In this document: positions 1 to 5,144 of the stretch, piece after piece
Layout of the letters: every line of letters begins with the position of its first letter
Position numbering within the stretch: position 1 is the first letter of the stretch
Source: Puniceicoccales bacterium
GTDB lineage: Bacteria; Verrucomicrobiota; Verrucomicrobiia; Opitutales; UBA953
Reading direction: 5' to 3'
DNA length: 5,418 nt
Assembly (NCBI GenBank): GCA_031289285.1
Contig: JAITPT010000285.1
Span: 1-5,418 of the forward strand
The notes under the pieces: generated by a model
Databases searched by the model: none
The model's input: the letters and a program-made list of their open reading frames with translations, nothing else
Told to the model about the DNA's origin: nothing
Made by a program: the position numbers and the translations under genes

Positions 1-97
1 GAACACGGGGTTGAAACCCCGTGCTACCGACATCCCGTCCCTACGGGACGAAAAGCATCGTTGTTTTCGGACATGCAGATTTATTTTTAGGAGTGCC
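1..97 (+). repeat. Dispersed multi-hairpin repeat unit, copy A
   Basis: This unit recurs at 5145-5241 in the same orientation with only two differences (positions 58 and 61), and in inverted form at 99-167 and 4960-5045. It contains three successive small hairpins. The first is a perfect 20-nt palindrome at 4-23 (CACGGGGTTGAAACCCCGTG). The second is at 36-50, six base pairs around a TAC loop. The third is at 50-68, a GAAAA/TTTTC stem capped by a short loop. An AT-rich tail follows, ending in AGGAGTGCC. No coding function is supported. It resembles the REP/BIME or MITE class of intergenic palindromic repeats, but I do not recognise the specific family. The copy may extend left of the window. 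Confidence 0.9.
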
Positions 98-167
98 CAA
101 AAATAAATCTGCATGTCCGAAACGCTGCTGCGTTTCGTCCAGTAGGGACGGGATGTCGGTAGCACGG
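19..167. repeat. Long imperfect palindrome downstream of gltA
   Basis: Copies A and A' pair into a single hairpin of about 149 nt. It has a 26-bp perfect basal stem (19-44 with 142-167), a 19-nt partly paired middle (about 13 of 19 positions match), a 24-bp perfect apical stem (65-88 with 99-122), and a 10-nt loop at 89-98. In the gltA transcript it would lie in the 3' untranslated region. It could act as a transcript end, a 3' stabiliser, or a double-strand RNase target. It lacks a conventional terminator U-tract directly after the stem, so termination is inference only. Confidence 0.85.
99..167 (-). repeat. Dispersed repeat unit, inverted copy A'
   Basis: Read on the minus strand this is a second copy of the unit at 19-88. 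The two ends are perfect matches: 99-122 is the exact complement of 65-88, and 142-167 is the exact complement of 19-44. The middle is diverged. In this copy the third hairpin is a perfect GAAACGC-AGCA-GCGTTTC stem-loop, whereas copy A has GAAAAGCATCGTTGTTTTC, so the sequence changed while pairing was kept. The copy ends nine bases from the citrate synthase stop codon and lacks the first 20-nt palindrome of the unit. Confidence 0.88.
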
Positions 168-176
168 TATTGTGCC

Positions 177-1472
177 TTACCCTCGGTTTTCTTCGGGGAT
201 GAAGTCACGGATGGCGTGGCCGGTGTAGATTTGGCGGGGACGGTAAATGCGCGATTTGTTTGACGCGACTTCGCGCCAATTCGCAACCCAGCCCGGCATA
301 CGCCCAATGGCAAACATCACCGTGAACATGTTCAACGGAATGCCTATCGCCCGCATCATTATCCCACTGTAAAAATCCACATTCGGATAAAGTTTGCGCT
401 CAATGAAGTAGCCGTCGTTGAGAGCAGTCGCCTCCAATTTGCGAGCGATGTCGAGCAAGGGGTCGTTCACGCCAAGGTGGTCAAGAAGCTCGCCACAAGA
501 TTTGCCAATGATTTTTGCACGCGGGTCGTAGTTCTTGTAGATGCGATGCCCGAAACCCATCAGGCGACGTTTGCCCGCTTTGGCAGCAGCAATGAAACGC
601 GAGCCGTCGTCGCCCTCAGCATGGATTTCTTGCAACATCTCGATGACGGCTTGGTTCGCGCCACCGTGGTAAGGCCCCCACAGGGCACAGACGCCCGCCG
701 CCGCCGAAGCGAAGAGATTGGCACCCGAAGAGGCGACCATGCGCACGGTGGAGGTGCTGCAATTTTGCTCGTGGTCGGCGTGGAGCAGCAGGATGAGGTT
801 GAGCGCACGACCTACGACAGGTTCGCATTCGTAGGGGTCGTAGGGTTCGGAAAACATCATGTGAAGGAAGTTTTCGCAGTAACGGAGTTTGCGGCGCGGG
901 TAGATGATGGGCAGACCGCGACTCATGCGGTAAGCCATCGCCGTTATGGTGCGCACTTTCGAGATGAGGGAGGCGGCGGCTTCGTCGAAGTTCACGATGT
1001 CGCGGGCGTGATTGTTCGTCGCGAGGTGCGGGTAATAGCAGGCAAGAGCGTTGACCATTGCAGAGAGAAGCGCCATCGGGTGCGCGTCGCGCGGGTAACT
1101 CTCGAAGAGATAAACCATGCGCTCGTGGATGGCGGAGTTCTCGGTGAGGAGGTTGGAAAAAGTGACGCGCTGCGCAGCGTTGGGAAGCTCGCCGTAGATG
1201 ACCAAGTAGGCGGTCTCAACGAAGTCGGAGTGGGCCGCGATTTGCTCAATCGGGTAACCTCGGTAACGCAGGATGCTGCGGTCGCCATCAATGTAGGTGA
1301 TGGTGCTCTCGCAGGAGCCAGTGTTGCCGTATCCGTTGTCGAGCGTGATGACGCCGGCGCGCTCGCGCAGGCGCGAGATGTCAACGGCGGTCTCGCCTTC
1401 GGTGCCGGTGCGCACGGGAAGTTCGATTTTTTTTCCGCAGATGTGGAGTGTCGCTTTTTCGATTTCTTGCAT
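177..1472 (-). CDS. gltA: Citrate synthase (type I)
   Basis: Condenses oxaloacetate and acetyl-CoA to citrate in the cytoplasm, the entry step of the TCA cycle. The 431-residue product follows the type I bacterial enzyme (as in E. coli GltA, about 427 residues) from end to end. Diagnostic stretches are SCESTITYIDGD near residue 53, HADHEQN near 231, WGPYHGGAN with catalytic His269, LMGFGHRIYKNYDPRA with His309, LYPNVDFYSG with Asp366, and a C-terminal RPRQIYTG segment. All three catalytic residues are present. I chose the ATG at 1472 because the protein then begins like its homologues. An in-frame TTG at 1532 would add 20 basic, Asn/Lys-rich residues encoded by the low-complexity leader. No Shine-Dalgarno sequence precedes the ATG. 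hisH lies 72 nt upstream on the same strand, and the long palindrome follows the stop codon. Confidence 0.97.
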   Translation of the reverse strand: MQEIEKATLHICGKKIELPVRTGTEGETAVDISRLRERAGVITLDNGYGNTGSCESTITYIDGDRSILRYRGYPIEQIAAHSDFVETAYLVIYGELPNAAQRVTFSNLLTENSAIHERMVYLFESYPRDAHPMALLSAMVNALACYYPHLATNNHARDIVNFDEAAASLISKVRTITAMAYRMSRGLPIIYPRRKLRYCENFLHMMFSEPYDPYECEPVVGRALNLILLLHADHEQNCSTSTVRMVASSGANLFASAAAGVCALWGPYHGGANQAVIEMLQEIHAEGDDGSRFIAAAKAGKRRLMGFGHRIYKNYDPRAKIIGKSCGELLDHLGVNDPLLDIARKLEATALNDGYFIERKLYPNVDFYSGIMMRAIGIPLNMFTVMFAIGRMPGWVANWREVASNKSRIYRPRQIYTGHAIRDFIPEENRG

Positions 1473-1511
1473 GGTGTTTGTGTTGTTTTTTGGTTTTGGG
1501 TTTTTGGTTTG
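1473..1511 (-). promoter_or_regulatory. A/C-only untranslated leader of gltA
   Basis: Read in the mRNA sense, the 39 nt immediately before the gltA ATG contain only A and C; the plus strand here is purely G and T. There is no purine-rich Shine-Dalgarno motif. A sequence without G or U cannot form internal Watson-Crick stems, so this stretch would be single-stranded. Unstructured leaders of this kind can support ribosome loading without a Shine-Dalgarno interaction; that role here is inference. It might also hold the 5' end of an independent gltA transcript, but I see no clear -35/-10 pair. Confidence 0.6.
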
Positions 1512-1533
1512 AGCTGAGCGGCGTCGTCGCAAA

Positions 1534-1553
1534 CCCGCCTGTTTTCAGACGGG
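1534..1553 (-). terminator. Stem-loop overlapping the hisH stop codon
   Basis: On the minus strand an 8-bp stem (CCCGTCTG with CAGGCGGG, one G-U pair) closes an AAAA loop. The hisH stop codon TGA (1547-1545) sits at the top of the ascending arm. Only three T residues follow the stem before GC-rich sequence, so it is a weak candidate for an intrinsic terminator. It could instead attenuate read-through into gltA or protect the hisH 3' end. Confidence 0.4.
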
Positions 1554-2225
1554 CGCAGCAGCTGCCGTTCGCAAAAAATGGCTGTAGAGGAGGAGACCTT
1601 TCGCCTGGCTTTTTTCGGGGTGAAACTGCGTGGCGTAGCAGTTGCCGCGCCGGATGCCGCTGGCGAAGCGCAGGCCGTATTCCGTCTCGCACCAGACGTG
1701 CTCCGGCGCGACGCCGGCAGCGTGGTAGCTGTGGACGAAGTAGAAGGCGTCGCCGTCGGGCGACACGCCGTCGGGGCGCGGGTGGCCGGGGAGAAAGGCG
1801 GCGGTGTTCCAGCCCATGTGCGGGACTTTGAGCGGCGAACCTTCTGGGAAACGGAAGCGTTTGACGACGCCTTGAAAGACACCGAGGCCGTCGCGCCCGC
1901 CTTCCTCGGAGTGCTCGAAGAGGGCTTGGAGGCCGAGGCAGATGCCGAAGAACGGGCGGTCGGCAGCGAGCCATTCGCGGATGAGCGCGTCGAAGCCAGT
2001 GCGCTTGAGGCAATCCATGCAATCGGCGATGGCACCTTGGCCGGGGAAAATGAGCGCACGGATGTCGGCGGCGATGTCGCTGGGGTGCTCGGCGCGGGTG
2101 ACGGCGGCGCCGCATTTCTCGAGGGCGCGGGCGACGCTGCGTAGGTTGCCCATGCCGTAGTCGAGCAGGGCGACGGGCAGCGGCGGCGCGGGCGGCGCGG
2201 AGTCATTTTCGGCGGTGTGCGGCAT
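1545..2225 (-). CDS. hisH: Imidazole glycerol phosphate synthase, glutaminase subunit HisH
   Basis: Class I glutamine amidotransferase that hydrolyses glutamine and channels ammonia to HisF for imidazole glycerol phosphate and AICAR formation in histidine biosynthesis. In the 226-residue product the core starts at about residue 17 (VALLDYGMGNLRSV). PGQGA lies near 61, the nucleophile Cys96 is in GICLGLQ, KVPHMGWN near 133 is typical of HisH, FYFVHSY lies near 161, and His202/Glu204 in QFHPEKS complete the triad. The family is usually about 200-210 residues; the extra length is a Pro/Ala-rich N-terminal tail of about 16 residues. The ATG at 2225 is the only ATG at this end of the frame, but no Shine-Dalgarno supports it. 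HisF and other his genes are absent from the window; the downstream neighbour is gltA. Confidence 0.95.
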   Translation of the reverse strand: MPHTAENDSAPPAPPLPVALLDYGMGNLRSVARALEKCGAAVTRAEHPSDIAADIRALIFPGQGAIADCMDCLKRTGFDALIREWLAADRPFFGICLGLQALFEHSEEGGRDGLGVFQGVVKRFRFPEGSPLKVPHMGWNTAAFLPGHPRPDGVSPDGDAFYFVHSYHAAGVAPEHVWCETEYGLRFASGIRRGNCYATQFHPEKSQAKGLLLYSHFLRTAAAAPV

Positions 2226-2237
2226 GTCGTGGTGCGA

Positions 2238-2261
2238 GCGAGTTCGTGAGCGAGTTCGTGA
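2238..2261. repeat. 12-bp tandem duplication upstream of hisH
   Basis: GCGAGTTCGTGA occurs twice back to back (2238-2249 and 2250-2261), followed by a degenerate third stretch with GCGAGTCCG near 2270. It begins 12 nt upstream of the hisH start codon, so it would lie in the hisH leader or promoter. It may be a replication-slippage product or a paired binding site; the sequence does not decide between these. Confidence 0.7.
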
Positions 2262-2380
2262 GTCTGTTTGCGAGTCCGGTCACGCAGCAAAAGCGGTTGT
2301 GAAACGCGGAGGCGCGGGTGTAGCGGAAAACACGCAGACGGCAACGTTTTTTTTCCGCAGGGGTGGCAGGCGTCGGCAAG

Positions 2381-2422
2381 CCCAAGCCCGCGCCCGTGCC
2401 CGTGCCGACGCCGACGCCCGCG
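2381..2422. repeat. Degenerate hexamer repeat
   Basis: Seven consecutive 6-nt units of the form CCCRNG or CCGACG (CCCAAG, CCCGCG, CCCGTG, CCCGTG, CCGACG, CCGACG, CCCGCG). The 6-nt period would read as dipeptide repeats in any frame, for example alternating Gly-containing dipeptides on the minus strand, but no credible gene surrounds it. It is best called GC-rich low-complexity DNA, possibly a gene remnant. Confidence 0.6.
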
Positions 2423-2621
2423 CCTGAAAAAAGTTTTTCAAAAAAATCTAATAAACCGTCGAGTGCTTCGTTTTGAGGAGTGCGAGGCCGCACGGCGCGA
2501 TGTTTTTCATCTGGAAAAACCGAGGACAGTTTGACACAACATAGACAGAGAAAGACGCCGGACGCCGCGCCAGTCGCAAACAATCAAAACTCACAACCGC
2601 AACACTCAGCACCTTCCCGAT

Positions 2622-4052
2622 ATGAATCCATACAATCCCAACCAAGGCATCCCGCCCGCGCAGGGTTTCCCGCCGCCACAAGGCTTCCCACCGCCGCAAG
2701 GTTTTCCGCCGCCGCAAGGCTTTCCGCCGCCGCAGGGCTTTCCGCCGCCACAGGGCGTCGCGCCGGGTTTCCCAGTCCCCGACGCCGCCGCAATGGGCGA
2801 CCCGTTTGGCCTGCTCCCCGCCGAAGAAGGCTTCGCGCCGCCCGCTCCCGATGTCACGCCCGACACGCCTTTCAAACGTTTCTGGCGAAAGTTCGGCGGC
2901 GATAGTTTCCTCATCTCGCTGGGCGTCCACCTCGTCCTTTTCATCCTCGCCTACCTCGTCATCAAGACCGTCATCTCCATCTCGACGAAACGCGAAGACG
3001 AGTTTGTGACAGGCGCAGGCGGCGGCACCGGCGGCGAAAAAGTTTCCATGAGCGAGCACCGCATCAAGCCGAAGAACGCGAAGAGTGCCGTCAAGACCGT
3101 CCCCAAGCTCACAGTCAAAGGCGCATCAAGCGTCTCGCTTCCCGAAATGCCGAAGATGACAATGGCGCTGGAATCGGGCAGCCCGATGGGTGCCAGCTCA
3201 AAGGGATTTGGTGGCGGCGCGGGCGGTGGCATCGGCACGGGCATCGGCCCGGGGCGCGGCAACGGGCGCAACATGGTGTCGCTTTTCGGCATGTCGGGTT
3301 TCGGCACGCCGGGCCTCATCGGCACATTTTACGATTGCAAACAAGGTGCCAACGGCGGCGGCGGCGACCCGGGCGTCGGCGGCTACGTCGAGATTGTCAA
3401 GAGATTTATTAACGGAAATATGAAGGAGAGCACTTTGTCAAAATACTACAAAGCGCCGAACAAACTGAGCCTGCAACAAGTGCTCATGCCCCTGAAGCCC
3501 GGCAACGCGGGGAAGGCACCCGAATCCTTCCAAGTGAAGGTCGCAGCCAGCCGCTGGATAGTCCACTACCGCGGGCAAGTCGTCTCGCCCATCAGCGGAA
3601 AAATCCGTTTCGTGGGCATGGCGGACGACTGGATTGCCGTGCGTTTCAATAATAAATACGCGCTCCTCGCGGGCTACGGCAACTCCATCGGCGGCATCAA
3701 CGCCTACGGCGGAAAGTCGGCACCGCCCGGCACCAGCGACCACTTTCCCTACGGCGGCGGGCGGCCAGACTTCGGCTGCGGACCGTGGATACAGGTCAGC
3801 GCTGGCTCCACCTACAACATCGAGATAGCGATGGGCGAAACGCCCGGTGGCGAATTTTGCGCGACGCTCGCGTTCCAAGTCGGCGAGTCGAGTGCCCCGC
3901 TCCAGCTCTTCCGCATGTCGAGCGACAAAGAGTTTGCGGAGGTGCTCAAGCTCGTCCACGCCGGCGGCTCGACCCCCTCCAACGTCGAGACCAGCACCAA
4001 GCTCATCTGGAAACCCAAAATGCCGCGCGCCGGCGCAAGGGGCGACCGCTAA
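2622..4052 (+). CDS. Membrane-anchored protein with Pro/Gln repeat and PA14-like C-terminal region
   Basis: Function unknown. The 476-residue product has five parts. Residues 9-44 hold a degenerate GIPPAQ unit followed by five perfect GFPPPQ repeats. Residues 45-83 are a Pro/Ala-rich linker. A basic FKRFWRKF stretch precedes one hydrophobic segment (about 96-118), whose S-x-G-x-H-L-V-L-F look is TonB-like. A Gly-rich, low-complexity part (about 130-215) contains a VSLPEMPKM motif. The C-terminal region (about 228-430) contains IGTFYDCKQ, WIVHYRGQVVSP, GKIRFVGMADDWIAVRFN, and GETPGGEFCATLAFQVG, which resemble the beta-sandwich pattern of PA14-type domains. Positive residues before the hydrophobic segment predict the N-terminus in the cytoplasm and the C-terminal domain in the periplasm. 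There is no signal peptide cleavage site. I recall similar architectures in Verrucomicrobiota but cannot verify this. No Shine-Dalgarno precedes the ATG. rnc follows after 24 nt, so cotranscription is likely. Confidence 0.85.
   Translation: MNPYNPNQGIPPAQGFPPPQGFPPPQGFPPPQGFPPPQGFPPPQGVAPGFPVPDAAAMGDPFGLLPAEEGFAPPAPDVTPDTPFKRFWRKFGGDSFLISLGVHLVLFILAYLVIKTVISISTKREDEFVTGAGGGTGGEKVSMSEHRIKPKNAKSAVKTVPKLTVKGASSVSLPEMPKMTMALESGSPMGASSKGFGGGAGGGIGTGIGPGRGNGRNMVSLFGMSGFGTPGLIGTFYDCKQGANGGGGDPGVGGYVEIVKRFINGNMKESTLSKYYKAPNKLSLQQVLMPLKPGNAGKAPESFQVKVAASRWIVHYRGQVVSPISGKIRFVGMADDWIAVRFNNKYALLAGYGNSIGGINAYGGKSAPPGTSDHFPYGGGRPDFGCGPWIQVSAGSTYNIEIAMGETPGGEFCATLAFQVGESSAPLQLFRMSSDKEFAEVLKLVHAGGSTPSNVETSTKLIWKPKMPRAGARGDR
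2664..2753 (+). repeat. 18-bp coding tandem repeat (five units)
   Basis: Five units of 18 bp encode GFPPPQ at residues 15-44 of the membrane protein, with synonymous differences between units (GGC/GGT, TTC/TTT, CCA/CCG, CAA/CAG). The reading frame is kept because the unit is a multiple of three. Unit number could vary between strains by slippage. The mix of synonymous codons shows that the repeats are not all very recent copies and that the peptide sequence is being conserved. Confidence 0.92.
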
Positions 4053-4076
4053 CCACGCCGCGCAAACAAAACCGGC

Positions 4077-4922
4077 ATGTCTCTCCGTTCCCGCTTCCAG
4101 CGTTTCCGGCTTTTCCTGCAAAAACTCCTCCGCCCCGAAAGGGCGGCGGAGTTCGCTGCTTTAGAGCAACAGACTGGCCACACTTTTCGCAACCCTGCCC
4201 TGCTGCGAACCGCCCTCACGCACCCAAGCGCAACGCATTGGCGACGGGAAAACGGTGGCGGCGCGGCGGCGGGCGGCGCGAGCGCGGCGGTGGGAAGCTG
4301 CGAAAATTACCAGCGCATGGAGTTTCTTGGTGACGCCGTGCTCAGCCTTGTTCTCGCAGAATCGCTCTACGTGGCGGCGGGTGCGGGCGAGGCCGACGAG
4401 GGGTTTTTGACCGATGCGCGGACACGTGTCGTCTGCGGGCGAAATCTCGCCGCAGCGGGAAAGCGGCTGGGCTTGGGCAAGCTGATGTTTGTCGCGCCCA
4501 GCGGAGACATGCGCCGCATCCGCGAGGCCGACTCTGTCCACGAGGACATGTTGGAGGCGTTTTTTGGGGCGGTCTTTCTTGACGGTGGTTTGCCAGCGGC
4601 GCGGCGGGTCGCGCAGCGTTTGTTTGGCGGCGAAATGGGTGATGCGTGTTCGGCGCGAAGTGTGGCGGAAAGTCGTTCCGCAAAATGCAAATTGCAGGAG
4701 TGTGTCCAGAGTGACGGGCGTCCCAACGAGGGGCAGCGCATTGAGTATCGCACGGTTGCGCAAAATGGCCCGCCGCACTTGCGCAACTTTGTTATTGAGG
4801 TTTGGGTGGACGGTCAAAAGCGTGGCACTGGCGAAGCCAAAACCAAACGTCTCGCCGGCGAAATCGCCGCCGCCGCCGCCCTCCCCCTCCTCGCAAAAAA
4901 CACGCCGCCTGAAGCCGGATAA
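4077..4922 (+). CDS. rnc: Ribonuclease III
   Basis: Double-strand-specific endoribonuclease that processes rRNA precursors and structured mRNAs as a homodimer in the cytoplasm. The 281-residue product has the endonuclease domain (about 28-185) with the signature NYQRMEFLGDAVL (77-89; metal ligands Glu82 and Asp86), DEGFLTDARTRVV (about 107-119), and HEDMLEAFFGAVFLDGG with Asp157/Glu160. A double-stranded RNA-binding domain follows (about 202-272; KLQECVQSDGRPNEGQRIEY, then GTGEAKTKR). All expected acidic residues are present except that Gln79 occupies a position that is Glu in E. coli (Glu38), a substitution I recall in other bacteria. Two oddities are a basic N-terminal extension of about 26 residues and a Gly/Ala-rich insertion (about 57-75) just before the signature. 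The ATG at 4077 lies 24 nt after the upstream gene, with an A-rich leader and no Shine-Dalgarno. Confidence 0.96.
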   Translation: MSLRSRFQRFRLFLQKLLRPERAAEFAALEQQTGHTFRNPALLRTALTHPSATHWRRENGGGAAAGGASAAVGSCENYQRMEFLGDAVLSLVLAESLYVAAGAGEADEGFLTDARTRVVCGRNLAAAGKRLGLGKLMFVAPSGDMRRIREADSVHEDMLEAFFGAVFLDGGLPAARRVAQRLFGGEMGDACSARSVAESRSAKCKLQECVQSDGRPNEGQRIEYRTVAQNGPPHLRNFVIEVWVDGQKRGTGEAKTKRLAGEIAAAAALPLLAKNTPPEAG

Positions 4923-4941
4923 AGGTCAATACCGTTCAGGT

Positions 4942-4966
4942 AGTGCCCAAAATACGAGAGGGCACT
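4942..4966 (+). terminator. Stem-loop after rnc
   Basis: AGTGCCC (4942-4948) pairs with GGGCACT (4960-4966) around an 11-nt loop, starting 20 nt after the rnc stop codon. The following sequence is CCTAAAAATAAATTT, AT-rich but not a run of T, so intrinsic termination is only possible. The descending arm is also the end of the inverted repeat copy at 4960-5045, so the hairpin may be a by-product of repeat insertion. Confidence 0.4.
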
Positions 4967-5045
4967 CCTAAAAATAAATTTGGGGTTGGTGCATCTCCCG
5001 TCCCGAAGGGACGAAATGTCGGTAGCACGGGACTTTAGTTCCGTG
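4960..5045 (-). repeat. Dispersed repeat unit, inverted and diverged copy B
   Basis: Read on the minus strand from 5045, this follows unit positions 4 to 98. The first palindrome is CACGGAACTAAAGTCCCGTG (5045-5026), followed by the unchanged CTACCGACAT, a GTCCC-TTC-GGGAC hairpin (5012-5000), a diverged linker, and the AT-rich tail ending in AGGAGTGCC (to 4961). Two positions in the first hairpin differ from copy A in a paired manner (G-C to A-T, and T-A to C-G), so pairing is largely retained, with one new A/C mismatch. Confidence 0.82.
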
Positions 5046-5049
5046 AAAA

Positions 5050-5140
5050 TGCCACCCCCGCGCCCGCATCCCGTAGGGACGCAACAGTCGCGGCAGACAC
5101 GGGTTGCGTCCCTACGGGACGCAAGGCGTGGGAGGGGGCA
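5050..5140. repeat. Central hairpin between repeat copies B and C
   Basis: A perfect 17-bp stem (5069-5085 with 5103-5119) closes a 17-nt loop. Both arms contain the TCCCGTAGGGA / TCCCTACGGGA core shared with the repeat unit. Outer flanks 5050-5068 and 5120-5140 are also partly complementary (TGCCACCCCC against GGGAGGGGGCA), giving an imperfect longer stem. It sits at the symmetry centre of the inverted copies B and C. Confidence 0.8.
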
Positions 5141-5144
5141 TCAC

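Larger units (their letters stand above)
2226..2621. other. Divergent intergenic region between hisH and the membrane protein gene
   Basis: This 396-bp gap must contain the start signals for both divergent genes. It holds a 12-bp tandem duplication next to hisH, a hexameric low-complexity run (2381-2422), a T8 tract (2347-2354), and an AT-rich island at about 2425-2455. The island contains the small palindrome TGAAAAAAGTTTTTCA (2425-2440) and is the most likely promoter-bearing stretch on composition alone. A TTGACA at 2531-2536 has no acceptable -10 element at 16-18 nt. The last 45 nt before the plus-strand ATG are about 80% A/C. Open frames crossing the region are not convincing as genes. 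Confidence 0.55.

Noticed and set aside
1..167. CRISPR array
   Set aside because: The repeats are inverted or widely separated, with no regular spacer periodicity and no cas genes.
477..1517. Long plus-strand open frame of 346 codons inside citrate synthase
   Set aside because: It is the antisense of gltA, whose protein is recognisable end to end. The frame has no family motifs and is typical of GC-rich shadow frames.
992..2344. 450-codon minus-strand frame spanning hisH and gltA
   Set aside because: It is rich in Ser, Arg, Pro, and Ala, has no motif, and overlaps two certain genes in another frame.
2531..2536. TTGACA as a sigma-70 -35 element for the membrane protein gene
   Set aside because: No TATAAT-like hexamer occurs 16-18 nt downstream; the sequence there is GC-rich.
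2203..2583. 126-codon minus-strand frame across the divergent region, with a Gly-Val/Gly-Thr run
   Set aside because: Its repetitive parts come from the hexamer and 12-bp tandem repeats, it overlaps the hisH start, and it has no recognisable domain. A small real gene cannot be fully excluded.
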